Source: Comamonadaceae bacterium OS-4
GTDB taxonomy: Bacteria; Pseudomonadota; Gammaproteobacteria; Burkholderiales; Burkholderiaceae_C
Reading direction: 5' to 3'
Length of the DNA stretch: 64,000 bases
Assembly: GCA_027924025.1 (NCBI GenBank)
Contig: AP026970.1
Location: 1,820,501 to 1,884,500, forward strand
Below are positions 8,929 through 18,454 of the stretch, one piece after another (the first letter of the stretch is position 1; each line of letters starts with the position of its first letter). Under the pieces are notes generated by a model. That model had not been told where the DNA came from, did not search any database, and was given only the letters and a program-made list of their open reading frames with translations. A program made the position numbers and the translations under genes.

Positions 8929-11340
8929 TTGAAAGCAAATGATTACGTTGGTCGGTTTCAACTGGTCAAAATCCTCGGGGAAGGCGGACAAAGCACCGTA
9001 TGGCTGGCGTTCGATCCGCGGCTGGAGCGGGATGTTGCGCTGAAGCTCTTGCGGCCCGCCGGTACCGCCGACGGGCAAGCCGTCAGCCGCTGGCTGGAAG
9101 AGGCGCGCAGTGTGGGCCGCGTGACCCACCCCCAGATTGTTCCGGTGTACGAGGCGGACATCCACGAAACCCGGCCTTACCTGGTCTTCAAGTACGTGGC
9201 GGGGCTCCCCCTGGACCAGCATCTCCAGCGGCATGGCGCTATGCCGGCCAGCCAGGCGGTGGCGGTCATGGCCGATGTGTTGTCGGCGGTGGCAGCGGCC
9301 CACGCAGCCGGGGTTATCCATCGGGACCTGAAGCCTTCCAACATCGTGCTGGATACCGAGGGCAGGGCGCTGATCATGGACTTTGGCATCGCCGCCCGCA
9401 TGCGCGATGCCGGCAGCCCCGCCCCCGAAGAAGATTTGATGGGCACCATCGGCTACCTGTCGCCCGAGTTGGCCAGCGGTGCCGCACCCAGCCCGACCAT
9501 GGACATCTTTTCGGCCGGCCTGGTGTTGGCCGAGATGCTGACGGGTCGCCGTTTGCTGGCGGAGTCAGATGTGTACAGCGCCATTTACCGCGTCACCCAC
9601 GAGCAGCTGGTGTTGCCGGCGTCGGTGCCTGCCGGGGTGGACGACCGGTTGCGCGCCATCGTGCAGCGGGCGCTGGCGCTCGATGCCCAGCAGCGTTTTG
9701 CGAGCGCCAGCTTGTTTCGCAGCGAGCTGGTGGAGTGGACCGATTCACTCAAGGCGCCGGCAGCCGAGCAGGCCACGGGCGCAGACGCGACCCTGGAGTT
9801 TTTGTTGCGCCGGATGCGGCACAAGAGCGATTTTCCGGCCTTGTCAGACTCGATTTCACGCATTCAGAGCATGGCGCTTTCTGAAAAAGAAAGTGTGAGC
9901 AGCGTTACCAACGAGATCCTCAAAGACGTGGCCTTGACCAATAAGCTGCTGCGGCTCGTCAACAGTGCTCACTTTGCCCGCAGTGGAAGCATCAGCACCG
10001 TGTCGCGTGCGGTGCATCTGGTGGGGTTTAACGGCATCCGCAACATGGCCTTGAGCCTGGTGTTGCTGGAGCACATGCAAGACAAGGCCCACGCAGCGCT
10101 ACTCAAAGAGGAGTTTCTGCGGTCTTTGATGGCTGGTGCGATTGGCGGCGAGCTCAGCCCGATCGCCCGTGGGAGTGAAGAGGCGTTTATCGGCTCGATG
10201 TTTCAGAACCTGGGGCGCTTGCTTGCCCAGTTTTATTTTCCGGAAGAGGTGGCGAACATCCGCACCTTGACCTGCGGCAGCCGCGAGACGCAGACCGAAA
10301 CGCCAGCCGCCGTGAGTGTGCTGGGTCTGAGCTATGAAGACCTTGGCATCGGGATTGCCAAAAGCTGGGGCTTGCCCGCCGGTATTCAGCGCTGCATGCG
10401 CAAACCTGCCGGTACACCGCCTGCCATGCTGCCGGTGGACCCCGCGGAGCGAGTCCGCTGGATTGCGATGGCATCCAACGAGATCGCCGACGTTCTGCTG
10501 GAGGCCGACGCCAACGACGTAGCACCCCGTGTCGCGACGGTGCTCAAGAAATACGCCCCCGTGCTGGGTGGCAGTCTTCCGCAGCTGCAGGAGGCGACTG
10601 CCAAGGCCCGCAACAAGTTGGTGGACCTGGTGCACGCGATGGATATCCATGTGGTGCCGGGGTCCGTCGCGGCCAAACTTTTACAGCTGCCTGCCGATGC
10701 GCTGGGTACCGCGCCCGACGGGCCTGCGACGACCGAAGACTCTTTAGGGGGGCTCGCTTTGCAAGCCACTCCCACTGTCCGGATCAGCATGCCCCCTGTC
10801 CAAGCGCCCGTTATGCCCAGGGCCGAGGTGGTGAGCCTTTTGTCGGCAGGTATTCAAGACATCACGGACGCGATGGTGGAAGACTCCAAGCTCACCGACA
10901 TATTGCGCATGATTTTGGAGACCATGTTCCGCGCCTTGGGTTTCGACCGGGTGATTTTTTGTATGCGTGATGCCCGGACCGAAATGATGACCGCTCGTTT
11001 CGGCCTGGGGCATGGCGTCGAGGCGCATATCAAAGGTTTCAAAACCCATCTCCGGGCCACGAGCCCCGATCTGTTTGGCGTGGTGTGTGCGAAGGGGGCA
11101 GACACGATGATCAGCGACGCCACCGAACTGCGCATTGCCCAGCGCCTGCCGCTCTGGTACCGCCAAGGTTTGAACGCGCCGGCCTTTTTGCTGCTGCCGC
11201 TGCAGATCAAAGGGGCGCCTTTCGGGCTGATTTATGCCGACAAACTGCAGTACGGCGCGCTGGAGCTGGACGAAAAAGAATTGGCCTTGCTGCGCACCTT
11301 GCGCAACCAGGCGGTCATGGCGTTCAAACAGTCGAGCTAG
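8929..11340 (+). CDS. Ser/Thr protein kinase - HDOD - GAF fusion protein
   Basis: 803-residue soluble signalling protein starting at a TTG (8929) about 8 nt after AAAGGG. Residues 8-270 form a eukaryotic-type kinase: GEGGQSTVW loop, VALK Lys 39, HRDLKPSN with Asp 133, DFG 151-153 and GTIGYLSPE, so it looks catalytically complete. Residues about 304-500 are an HDOD domain (FPALSDSISRI, LTNKLLRLVNSAHF, RAVHLVGFNGIRNMAL), and about 637-795 a GAF-like domain. HDOD domains act in signal transduction as non-catalytic relatives of HD phosphohydrolases. It directly follows the EAL gene and ends at a strong terminator; ligand and substrate are unknown. Confidence 0.9.
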   Translation: MKANDYVGRFQLVKILGEGGQSTVWLAFDPRLERDVALKLLRPAGTADGQAVSRWLEEARSVGRVTHPQIVPVYEADIHETRPYLVFKYVAGLPLDQHLQRHGAMPASQAVAVMADVLSAVAAAHAAGVIHRDLKPSNIVLDTEGRALIMDFGIAARMRDAGSPAPEEDLMGTIGYLSPELASGAAPSPTMDIFSAGLVLAEMLTGRRLLAESDVYSAIYRVTHEQLVLPASVPAGVDDRLRAIVQRALALDAQQRFASASLFRSELVEWTDSLKAPAAEQATGADATLEFLLRRMRHKSDFPALSDSISRIQSMALSEKESVSSVTNEILKDVALTNKLLRLVNSAHFARSGSISTVSRAVHLVGFNGIRNMALSLVLLEHMQDKAHAALLKEEFLRSLMAGAIGGELSPIARGSEEAFIGSMFQNLGRLLAQFYFPEEVANIRTLTCGSRETQTETPAAVSVLGLSYEDLGIGIAKSWGLPAGIQRCMRKPAGTPPAMLPVDPAERVRWIAMASNEIADVLLEADANDVAPRVATVLKKYAPVLGGSLPQLQEATAKARNKLVDLVHAMDIHVVPGSVAAKLLQLPADALGTAPDGPATTEDSLGGLALQATPTVRISMPPVQAPVMPRAEVVSLLSAGIQDITDAMVEDSKLTDILRMILETMFRALGFDRVIFCMRDARTEMMTARFGLGHGVEAHIKGFKTHLRATSPDLFGVVCAKGADTMISDATELRIAQRLPLWYRQGLNAPAFLLLPLQIKGAPFGLIYADKLQYGALELDEKELALLRTLRNQAVMAFKQSS

Positions 11341-11357
11341 CGTCGCGAGGCTCCATC

Positions 11358-11393
11358 AAAAAAAGCCCCGGCAGACAGCTGCCGGGGCTTTTT
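11358..11393 (+). terminator. Rho-independent terminator after the kinase-HDOD-GAF gene
   Basis: Perfect 10-bp GC-rich stem (GCCCCGGCAG / CTGCCGGGGC) with a 4-nt ACAG loop, flanked by an A run on the left and a T run on the right, so it can act in both directions. It sits 18 bp after the stop at 11340 and also faces the 3' end of the convergent 3-hydroxybutyrate dehydrogenase gene. Confidence 0.9.
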
Positions 11394-11449
11394 GCTATTG
11401 TTTTGATAGCTTTAGGCGCAATAAATACCTGCGCTAGAGCCCGATTTCA
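11394..11449 (+). repeat. Palindromic repeat copy B
   Basis: Intergenic copy between the terminator and the stop codon of the 3-hydroxybutyrate dehydrogenase gene. It carries TTTTGATAGC, GGCGCA, a 9-nt loop, TGCGCTAG, then GCCCGATTT. The right half has drifted from the GGCCGTTTTGA seen in other copies. Confidence 0.7.
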
Positions 11450-11455
11450 TCCCAA

Positions 11456-12226
11456 TTACTGGGCAGTCCAGCCCCCATCCATGTTCCACGCCACGCCGCG
11501 AATGTTGTCGCCAGCAGGTGAGCAAAAGAACACCGCCAGCGCGCCCAGTTCTGCCGGGGTGGTGAACTGCATCGAAGGCTCTTTTTCGCCCAATAGTTGT
11601 TTGGTGGCATCTGCATTGCTGATGCCTTGTGCGGCAGCTTTGGCATCCACTTGCTTTTGCACCAAGGGTGTCAGCACCCAGCCAGGGCAGATGGCGTTGC
11701 AGGTCACGCCGGTGGTGGCGTTTTCCAGCGCCGTGACCTTAGTCAGGCCCACCACACCGTGTTTGGCCGCCACATAGGCCGACTTTTCGGCCGAGCCCAC
11801 CAGCCCATGCACAGACGCCACGTTGATGATGCGGCCCCAGTTTTTGGCTTGCATGCCGGGCAGGGCCAGGCGCGTGGCGTGAAAGGCGCTGCTCATGTTG
11901 ATGGCGATGATGGCGTCCCATTTCTCGATGGGGAAGTTTTCGACCCGCGCCACATGTTGAATGCCCGCGTTGTTGACCAGAATGTCCACGCCGCCAAAGG
12001 TGGTCTTGGCGTGCTCGATCATGGCTTCGATCTCGGCAGGCTTGCTCATGTCCGCGCCGTGGTAAGTCACTTGCACACCCAGCGCCGCGATTTCCGCCTT
12101 GGGGCCTTCCACGTCGCCAAAGCCGTTGAGCACGATGTTGGCGCCTTGTGCGGCCAGTGCCTTGGCGATACCCAAACCGATACCGCTGGTGGAGCCGGTA
12201 ACGAGGGCGGTTTTACCTTTCAACAT
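11456..12226 (-). CDS. bdhA: D-3-hydroxybutyrate dehydrogenase (SDR family)
   Basis: NAD-dependent short-chain dehydrogenase that interconverts D-3-hydroxybutyrate and acetoacetate, linked to polyhydroxybutyrate use. 256 aa. Cofactor motif TGSTSGIG (10-17), NNAG (85-88), and catalytic Asn 110, Ser 138, Tyr 151 and Lys 155 (YVAAK). The stretch GWVLTPLVQKQVDAKA and the C-terminal MDGGWTAQ are characteristic of PHB-type 3-hydroxybutyrate dehydrogenases rather than generic SDRs. Transcribed alone, divergent from the alpha/beta hydrolase with 70 bp between starts. Confidence 0.9.
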   Translation of the reverse strand: MLKGKTALVTGSTSGIGLGIAKALAAQGANIVLNGFGDVEGPKAEIAALGVQVTYHGADMSKPAEIEAMIEHAKTTFGGVDILVNNAGIQHVARVENFPIEKWDAIIAINMSSAFHATRLALPGMQAKNWGRIINVASVHGLVGSAEKSAYVAAKHGVVGLTKVTALENATTGVTCNAICPGWVLTPLVQKQVDAKAAAQGISNADATKQLLGEKEPSMQFTTPAELGALAVFFCSPAGDNIRGVAWNMDGGWTAQ

Positions 12227-12296
12227 GCGTCTTCCTTCACAAAGTGGTGGGGGGATTCCATTAGGATGTGGTCATTATCAAACGAGTGATTGCACC

Positions 12297-13184
12297 ATGT
12301 CTGAACCTACGCTGAATTACGTACCCTGCGCTGACGCCAACGGCCCGCGCCGCATGGCGTATTGGCAGTGGGGCGCTGCAGATGCCGCCCACACGGTGGT
12401 GTGTGTGCATGGCTTGTCGCGCCAGGGACGCGACTTCGATGTGCTGGCCCGGGCGCTGGTAGCTCGCGCATCCCAACCGATCCGTGTGGTGTGCCCCGAT
12501 GTGGCCGGCCGTGGCCAGAGCGACTGGATCAAGGACCCTGCCGGCTATGGCGTGCCCGTGTATGCGACCGACATGTTGGGTCTGCTGGCGCACCTGAAAC
12601 CGGCCACGCTGGATTGGGTGGGTACCAGCATGGGCGGCCTGATCGGTTTGGCGGTGACCGCGCATGCCGCTTCAGTGGGTGTGCAGGTGCGCAAGCTCGT
12701 GCTCAACGATGTGGGCCCGGTGATCCAGTGGTCGTCGCTGCAGCGTATCGGCACCTATCTGGGCCGTGCAGTGAGTTTTGACAATCTGCAACAGGCGGCG
12801 GATGCCATGTGGGCGATTTCGAGCAGCTTCGGCCCGCACACCCCGGCACAGTGGCTGGAGTTGTCGCGCCATATGGTCAAGACCCTGCCCGACGGAAAAG
12901 TGGGCCTGCACTATGACCCTGCAATTGCCATCCCGTTCAGGGCAGTGACCGAAGAGTTGGCGCTGGCCGGCCAGGCGCAGCTGTGGCAGCTGTATGACGC
13001 CATCACGGCGGACACCTTGCTGCTGCGCGGGGCGGACTCTGACCTCTTGTCACCCGAAACTGCGCAGGCCATGACACAGCGTGGGCCCAAAGCCCGCTTG
13101 GTGGAGTTTGCCGGCGTAGGCCACGCCCCCACGCTGATCGCCCAAGACCAACAGGACGCCGTGACTTCTTTTTTGCTGGGGTAA
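12297..13184 (+). CDS. Alpha/beta hydrolase
   Basis: 295 aa. Alpha/beta-hydrolase fold with oxyanion-region HGLSRQG, nucleophile Ser 111 in GTSMGG, acid candidate in GADSDLL (about 248) and catalytic His about 276 in GVGHAP. No signal peptide, so cytoplasmic. It is convergent with nothing and 24 bp ahead of relA, possibly co-transcribed. The substrate cannot be told from sequence; given the divergent bdhA neighbour an ester or lactone is possible, but that is a guess. Confidence 0.85.
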   Translation: MSEPTLNYVPCADANGPRRMAYWQWGAADAAHTVVCVHGLSRQGRDFDVLARALVARASQPIRVVCPDVAGRGQSDWIKDPAGYGVPVYATDMLGLLAHLKPATLDWVGTSMGGLIGLAVTAHAASVGVQVRKLVLNDVGPVIQWSSLQRIGTYLGRAVSFDNLQQAADAMWAISSSFGPHTPAQWLELSRHMVKTLPDGKVGLHYDPAIAIPFRAVTEELALAGQAQLWQLYDAITADTLLLRGADSDLLSPETAQAMTQRGPKARLVEFAGVGHAPTLIAQDQQDAVTSFLLG

Positions 13185-13208
13185 CGTCCCCCGCCTTGTG
13201 AGCCTTCC

Positions 13209-15446
13209 ATGAAAAGTTTGTACGCCGGGGAGATTGCCTCGGCCACCCCGCAAGTGATTGCGGCTACCGCAGACAGCCTGCCCGAGCAGGCCGGCGCCTT
13301 GCAGCGCGCCCGCGCTTTTGCTGAGCCTTTGTTGGCGACGGAGTCGCTGGACACCGGTGAAAACGTGCTGCAACACGCCGACGCGGTGGCCGCCATTCTG
13401 CGCACCATCGGCGGCTCGGAGGCCATGCAGGCCGCCAGCTATCTGGTGTACGCCTGCGACCACCTGAACAAGCCGCACGAGGTCATCGCGAAAGCCTTTG
13501 GCGACAACTTTGCCGATCTCGCGATGGAGACCACCAAGCTGGTGCGTTTGCAGCGCATGGCGCGCTTGACCCACCAGTCGGCGGGCCAAAGCCTCAGCGC
13601 CGCACCCATGGCTCAAACCGCAGCGGCGCAGACCGAGAGTGTGCGCAAGATGCTGCTGGCCTTTAGCAAGGATTTGCGCGTGGTCATGCTGCGCCTAGCC
13701 TCGCGCCTGCAGACCTTGCGGCACTTTGCTGCGACCAAGCTGCCGGTGCCGCCCGGCCTGGCCTCTGAGGGCTTGCAGGTGTTTGCGCCCTTGGCCAACC
13801 GACTGGGCATCTGGGAAATCAAGTGGGAGATGGAGGATCTGTCCTTCCGTTTTCTGGAGCCCGACACCTACAAACACGTAGCCAAGCTCTTGGACGAGAA
13901 GCGCGTGGAGCGGGAGGCTTCGGTGGAGCGCTTGCGCCAGCAACTCGCCGATGACCTGGCCGCTCAGGGAGTGGCAGCCACGGTGCAGGGCCGGCCTAAG
14001 CACATCTACAGCATCGTTAAAAAGATGCGGGGCAAATCGCTGGGTTTTGATCAGGTGTATGACATCCGGGCACTGCGCATCGTGGTGCCCACGGTACCTG
14101 ACTGCTATGCGGCGCTCAGCCTGGTGCACACCGGGTTCACGCCCATCACCGAAGAGTTCGACGACTACATTGCCCGGCCCAAACCCAACGGCTACCAGTC
14201 GCTGCACACCGTGGTGCGTGACGCCGGTGGCCAGCCGATTGAGGTGCAGATCCGCACCCAGCCGATGCACGACCATGCTGAGCACGGCGTGGCGGCCCAC
14301 TGGGCCTACAAAGAGGCGGGCGCCAAGGGTTACGGCGGCAGTGTGACGGCCGCTGGCGAATACGACGCCAAGATTGCGGTGCTGCGCCAGTTGCTGGCCT
14401 GGGAGCGCGATCTCTCCGGCGCCCACGCCACGCCTGATGGCCAGGGCATGTTTGACGACCGCATCTATGTGCTGACGCCAGATGCCGCCATTGTGGAGCT
14501 GCCCCAAGGCGCCACGGCCGTCGACTTTGCCTACAGCGTGCACACCAATCTGGGCCACCGCTGCCGGGGGGCTAAGGTGGATGGGGCCATGGTGCCGCTG
14601 AACACGCCGCTCAAAAACGGCCAGACGGTTGAAGTGACCGCCGTGAAAGAAGGCGGCCCCTCGCGCGATTGGCTCAACCCCGAGCTGGGCTATCTGGTCA
14701 GCCACCGCGCGCGGGCCAAGGTGCGGGCATGGTTCAATGCGCTGGCCATGGGCGAAACCATGGCAAAGGGCCGCGAGGCGGTAGAAAAGCTGCTGCAGCG
14801 CGAAGGCAAAACCGCCATCAAGCTCGACGATCTCGCCAGCCAGCTGGGCTTCCACAATGCCGACGCCTTGTTTGAGGTGGTGGGCAAAGACGAGTTTTCG
14901 CTGCGCAACATCGAGCTTCTGCTGCGCCCGCCCGAGCCGGCCGGCACGCAGGATGACTACATGCCGCTCAAAAAACCACGGGCCCTGTCTGGCGGTAAGG
15001 GCGGTGTGCTGGTGGTGGGTATCGACTCGCTGATGACGCAGTTGGCCAAATGTTGCAAGCCGGCACCGCCGGATTTGATCAGCGGCTTTGTGACCCGTGG
15101 CAAGGGCGTGAGCGTGCACCGGTCGGACTGCTCCAACCTGCGCAACATGGTGCAACGCAGTGGCGACCGCCTGATTGAGGTGGAGTGGGGCGCCCCGAGT
15201 GGCAAAGACGGCAATGTCTACCCGGTGGATGTGGCGGTGGAAGCGATTGACCGGCAAGGCCTACTGCGCGATATCTCGGAGGTGTTTGCCAAAGAAAAAA
15301 TGAACGTCATCGGGGTGCAAACCCAGTCTGTCAAAGGCACGGCGTGGATGACGTTTACCGTGGAAGTGGCGGAGTCCGGTCGCCTGGCGCGGGTGCTCAA
15401 AATCGTGAATGAGCTGGCCGGTGTCCGTTCGGCGCGGCGGCGCTAG
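13209..15446 (+). CDS. relA: (p)ppGpp synthetase RelA, probably monofunctional
   Basis: Stringent-response enzyme that makes (p)ppGpp from ATP and GTP/GDP on starved ribosomes. 745 aa. The N-terminal HD region is degenerate: HADAVAAIL is present but the usual HD-x-x-ED is replaced by YACDHL, so hydrolase activity is unlikely. The synthetase domain (about 262-400) has RGKSLGFDQVYDIRALRI, the EFDD motif at 316-319 (acidic ExDD form typical of RelA rather than RxKD of bifunctional enzymes) and PKPNGYQSLHT. Then a TGS domain (about 416-475), a CC/zinc-finger region (CCKP) and a C-terminal ACT domain. Confidence 0.95.
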   Translation: MKSLYAGEIASATPQVIAATADSLPEQAGALQRARAFAEPLLATESLDTGENVLQHADAVAAILRTIGGSEAMQAASYLVYACDHLNKPHEVIAKAFGDNFADLAMETTKLVRLQRMARLTHQSAGQSLSAAPMAQTAAAQTESVRKMLLAFSKDLRVVMLRLASRLQTLRHFAATKLPVPPGLASEGLQVFAPLANRLGIWEIKWEMEDLSFRFLEPDTYKHVAKLLDEKRVEREASVERLRQQLADDLAAQGVAATVQGRPKHIYSIVKKMRGKSLGFDQVYDIRALRIVVPTVPDCYAALSLVHTGFTPITEEFDDYIARPKPNGYQSLHTVVRDAGGQPIEVQIRTQPMHDHAEHGVAAHWAYKEAGAKGYGGSVTAAGEYDAKIAVLRQLLAWERDLSGAHATPDGQGMFDDRIYVLTPDAAIVELPQGATAVDFAYSVHTNLGHRCRGAKVDGAMVPLNTPLKNGQTVEVTAVKEGGPSRDWLNPELGYLVSHRARAKVRAWFNALAMGETMAKGREAVEKLLQREGKTAIKLDDLASQLGFHNADALFEVVGKDEFSLRNIELLLRPPEPAGTQDDYMPLKKPRALSGGKGGVLVVGIDSLMTQLAKCCKPAPPDLISGFVTRGKGVSVHRSDCSNLRNMVQRSGDRLIEVEWGAPSGKDGNVYPVDVAVEAIDRQGLLRDISEVFAKEKMNVIGVQTQSVKGTAWMTFTVEVAESGRLARVLKIVNELAGVRSARRR

Positions 15447-15455
15447 TGCTGAAAT

Positions 15456-15923
15456 TCAGGCCACACCCAAGCTCTGTACGATGTGCTGCCAATGCCGGGG
15501 CTCCACCGGGGTGATGGAGAGCCGGCTGCCTTTTTTGAGGATGAGTAGATCAGTCAGTGCTGCGTCAGCGCGCAGCTCGGGGAGCGTGAAGTTGCGGGTT
15601 TTGTGGGTTACCTGCACATCCACCAGTAGCCAGCGCGGGGCTTCGGGCTTGCTGGCTGCATCAAAGTAGGGCGACGCGGGTTCGAATTGCGTTGGGTCCA
15701 CCTTGGATCCTGATGCCACCCGCGCGATCCCCACAATGCCCGGCTTTGCACAGCTGGAGTGATAAAAAAGCACGCCATCGCCCACCTGCATCTGGTCGCG
15801 CATGAAGTTGCGGGCCTGGTAGTTGCGCACGCCGGTCCACCCTGCGGTGGCATCGGGCATGGCCAAAACATCATCGATCGAAGCCTCGGCGGGCTCGGCT
15901 TTCATGAGCCAGTAGTGGGGCAT
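15456..15923 (-). CDS. EVE-domain protein
   Basis: 155 aa single-domain EVE/PUA-like protein. The start [11 protein letters not shown] at 15923 fits the family signature (YWLMKxEP), followed by [28 protein letters not shown] and DPRW-type core strands. EVE domains bind modified bases in DNA or RNA; the bacterial stand-alone proteins have no assigned substrate. It is convergent with relA, with 9 bp between stops. Confidence 0.9.
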   Translation of the reverse strand: MPHYWLMKAEPAEASIDDVLAMPDATAGWTGVRNYQARNFMRDQMQVGDGVLFYHSSCAKPGIVGIARVASGSKVDPTQFEPASPYFDAASKPEAPRWLLVDVQVTHKTRNFTLPELRADAALTDLLILKKGSRLSITPVEPRHWQHIVQSLGVA

Positions 15924-16122
15924 GGGCTGGGGTGCGGCAGTGGAGGAGTGGCCCAGAGTATCGCGCGGATCAAGGTCGGCACACACCTTCGGTACGGGCT
16001 CGGCTCAGCGCACTGCTTGCCAGCGAACAGACCGCCATTTCGCATGCACCTATCGTGAACGGGCTTATCGGGGAGCCTGCAATCGTTGTCGGTTCCCCCC
16101 AACCTCAGGTCAGGGGCTCGAG

Positions 16123-17511
16123 ATGGACTTGCCGATATTCAGGAAAGAGCGCGATTCGATGGGCATCGTCGACGTGCCCGCTGGCGCACTTTGGGGCGCT
16201 ACGACACAGCGCTCGTTGACCTTTTTTGCGATCTCGACCGAGCGCATGCCGCGGGAACTGCTTGCAGCATTGGCACACATCAAAAAAGTGTGTGCACAGG
16301 TGAACTGTGAGCTGGGGCTGTTGAATCCCGCCATGGCAGCCGCTATTGCCCAAGCCGCTGACGAAGTTCTGGCAGGCGCGCACTGGGAAGACTTTCCGCT
16401 GTCAATCTGGCAGACCGGTTCGGGCACCCAAACCAATATGAATATGAACGAGGTGCTGGCCAACCGGGCGTCAGAGATTCTGGGCGAACCGCGGGGCCTA
16501 AACCGGACGGTGCATCCCAATGACCATGTGAATCTCGGTCATTCGACGAATGACATTTTCCCGACCGCCATGCACCTGGCGGCAGTGCAAGGGGTGTCGC
16601 AGAAGCTGCTGCCCTCGCTGAATCAATTGCGCAGCACGTTGCATCATCAGGCGCAACAATATGCGAGGCTGATCAAACTGGGGCGTACCCATTTGCAGGA
16701 TGCAACGCCCATCACCTTCGGGCAAGAAATCTCGGGCTGGGCCGCGCAGCTAGACCATGCGAAAGCGTGTCTGGAGCAATCGCTTGTGCCGCTGATGGAG
16801 CTTGCGGTAGGCGGCACTGCGGTCGGGACCGGCCTGAACACCCACCCCGAATTCGGTTCGCGCGTGGCGGCCCGTTTGTCCGCGGAGTGTGACTTTCCCC
16901 TGCGTTGTGCCCAGAACCGCTTCGCGGCGATCGCTGCGCACGATGCCCTGGTCAGTGCACACGGCACCCTCAAAACGCTGGCGGTGGCGCTCATGAAAAT
17001 TGCCAACGATGTCCGCTGGCTGGCCAGTGGCCCACGCGCCGGCTTGGGCGAGATTCACCTCCCGGAAAACGAGCCGGGGAGTTCCATCATGCCCGGCAAG
17101 GTGAACCCGACGCAGTGCGAAGCGTTGACGATGGTCTGTTGCCAAGTGATCGGGAACGACGTGGCCTTGGGGCTGGGCGGGGCGATGGGAAATTTTGAGC
17201 TCAATGCCTTCAAGCCCTTGATTGCCTACAACTTCATGCAAAGCGTCCGTTTTTTGAGCGATGCGATGCACAGCTTTGACACCCATTGCATGCAGGGGAT
17301 GGTGGCTGATGCTGACCGGATGACAAGCCTGCTGGAGCGCTCGCTGATGCTGGTAACCGCGCTCACCCCCCATATCGGCTATGACCGCGCGGCAGCCATT
17401 GCCAAAGCGGCCCAAGCCCGCGGGACCAGCCTGCGCGAAGAGGCCCTGGCTTCCAACGCGCTGACTGCGGCTGAGTTTGATGCCTGGGTTCAGTATCCCA
17501 AGATGGTCTAG
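16123..17511 (+). CDS. fumC: Class II fumarate hydratase FumC
   Basis: Iron-independent fumarase of the TCA cycle, interconverting fumarate and malate. 462 aa from ATG 16123 ([14 protein letters not shown]). Family signatures: [48 protein letters not shown] and the superfamily signature [15 protein letters not shown]. The active-site segment reads HSTND where the fumarases I know have QSSND; STND is more usual in aspartases. The rest is clearly FumC. It stands alone with a 199-bp leader that holds no other gene. Confidence 0.93.
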   Translation: MDLPIFRKERDSMGIVDVPAGALWGATTQRSLTFFAISTERMPRELLAALAHIKKVCAQVNCELGLLNPAMAAAIAQAADEVLAGAHWEDFPLSIWQTGSGTQTNMNMNEVLANRASEILGEPRGLNRTVHPNDHVNLGHSTNDIFPTAMHLAAVQGVSQKLLPSLNQLRSTLHHQAQQYARLIKLGRTHLQDATPITFGQEISGWAAQLDHAKACLEQSLVPLMELAVGGTAVGTGLNTHPEFGSRVAARLSAECDFPLRCAQNRFAAIAAHDALVSAHGTLKTLAVALMKIANDVRWLASGPRAGLGEIHLPENEPGSSIMPGKVNPTQCEALTMVCCQVIGNDVALGLGGAMGNFELNAFKPLIAYNFMQSVRFLSDAMHSFDTHCMQGMVADADRMTSLLERSLMLVTALTPHIGYDRAAAIAKAAQARGTSLREEALASNALTAAEFDAWVQYPKMV

Positions 17512-17524
17512 CCCAAGCCCGTGT

Positions 17525-18070
17525 TCAGGCGGAATGAGGAAAGTCCTCCAAATAGTCGGCCAGTTCATTGGCGTGTTGCTCTTCGACCGCCAGAATGGAT
17601 TTGATCAGCTCACTGGTGGTCGGGTCATCCGTGCCGAGGTAGCGCACCAGCTCGCGGTAGCTGTGGATGGCCACCCGCTCTGCCACCAAGTCTTCGCGAA
17701 TCATGTCGCGCAGCGAGCTCCCCGCGATGTACTGGGCATGGCTGCGGCCGGTCAGGGTGTCCGGGTCGAAGTCGGGCTCGCCGCCCAGCTGCACAATGCG
17801 CGCAGCCAGCAGATCTGCATGGCCTTGCTCTTCACTGGAGTGGACCAAAAACTCGGCAGCGACGCCGCGTGCATGGATGCCACGGGCCATGAAATGGTGA
17901 CGGCGGTACCGGAGCACGCACACCAGCTCGGTGGCCAGCGCCTGGTTTAAGCGCTCAATCACCGCTTTGCGGTCCGCGCTGTAGTCGGTGGTTACTGCGC
18001 CCAACTCCAGGTGTTGCAGGGCATCGTGGCGAAGTGCATCAATGTCGGTGGGGGCGTGCTTGGAGTGCAT
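17525..18070 (-). CDS. Bacterioferritin-like protein
   Basis: 181 aa four-helix ferritin-like protein. Candidate di-iron ligands fall in the expected four helices: ATELVCVLRY, SSEEQGHAD, EDLVAERVAIHSY and AVEEQHANEL. It resembles bacterioferritin (NQALATELVCVLRYRRHH parallels NEELVAINQYFLHA) but has a 35-residue N-terminal extension and I cannot identify the haem-ligand Met with confidence. Likely cytoplasmic iron storage or detoxification. It is convergent with fumC (13 bp between stops). Confidence 0.8.
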   Translation of the reverse strand: MHSKHAPTDIDALRHDALQHLELGAVTTDYSADRKAVIERLNQALATELVCVLRYRRHHFMARGIHARGVAAEFLVHSSEEQGHADLLAARIVQLGGEPDFDPDTLTGRSHAQYIAGSSLRDMIREDLVAERVAIHSYRELVRYLGTDDPTTSELIKSILAVEEQHANELADYLEDFPHSA

Positions 18071-18199
18071 GGTGGCTTTCCGTTGTGAAGGGGTGAACCT
18101 TGCGCGCGCTACGCCTCACCGTCTGTGCGACGGATCACATTTCCCCCGGCCAGTGCTCTGTGCGCCACAGCACAGTCAGCGCATCCACCTGGTTTCACC

Positions 18200-18454
18200 A
18201 TGGGCTGCATGCACCACTTCCACCAACTTTTCGCCCAGCTCGGCTTGCCCAACCATCCGGAGGAGATTCAGCGCTTCATCACGCTGCACTCGGCCATGGC
18301 AGAGGGCATGCGCTTGCCAGACGCACCGTATTGGACGGCGTCGCAAGCCGCGTTTTTGCGGGAGTCATTGACGCAAGACTCCGACTGGAGCGACATGGTG
18401 GACCAGCTCAGCCTTGCACTGCGGCTTGCCCCGGTGGCAGAAGGTGCCCCATGA
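18200..18454 (+). CDS. DUF2789 family protein
   Basis: 84 aa. The pattern H..LF.QLGLPN....I..FI..H, then [23 protein letters not shown] and ..LS.ALR is that of DUF2789, a short family of unknown function in proteobacteria. The start could be ATG 18200 or ATG 18209; neither has a clear ribosome-binding site. Its stop overlaps the ATG of the next gene by 4 bp (ATGA), so the two are translationally coupled. Confidence 0.8.
   Translation: MGCMHHFHQLFAQLGLPNHPEEIQRFITLHSAMAEGMRLPDAPYWTASQAAFLRESLTQDSDWSDMVDQLSLALRLAPVAEGAP

Noticed and set aside
8911..8931. Six-codon reading frame from ATG 8911 ahead of the kinase gene
   Set aside because: Too short and ends at the TTG start; no evidence for a leader peptide.
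13695..15257. Minus-strand open frame of 520 codons opposite relA
   Set aside because: No family motif, His/Gln/Arg-rich shadow composition; relA has every expected domain on the plus strand.
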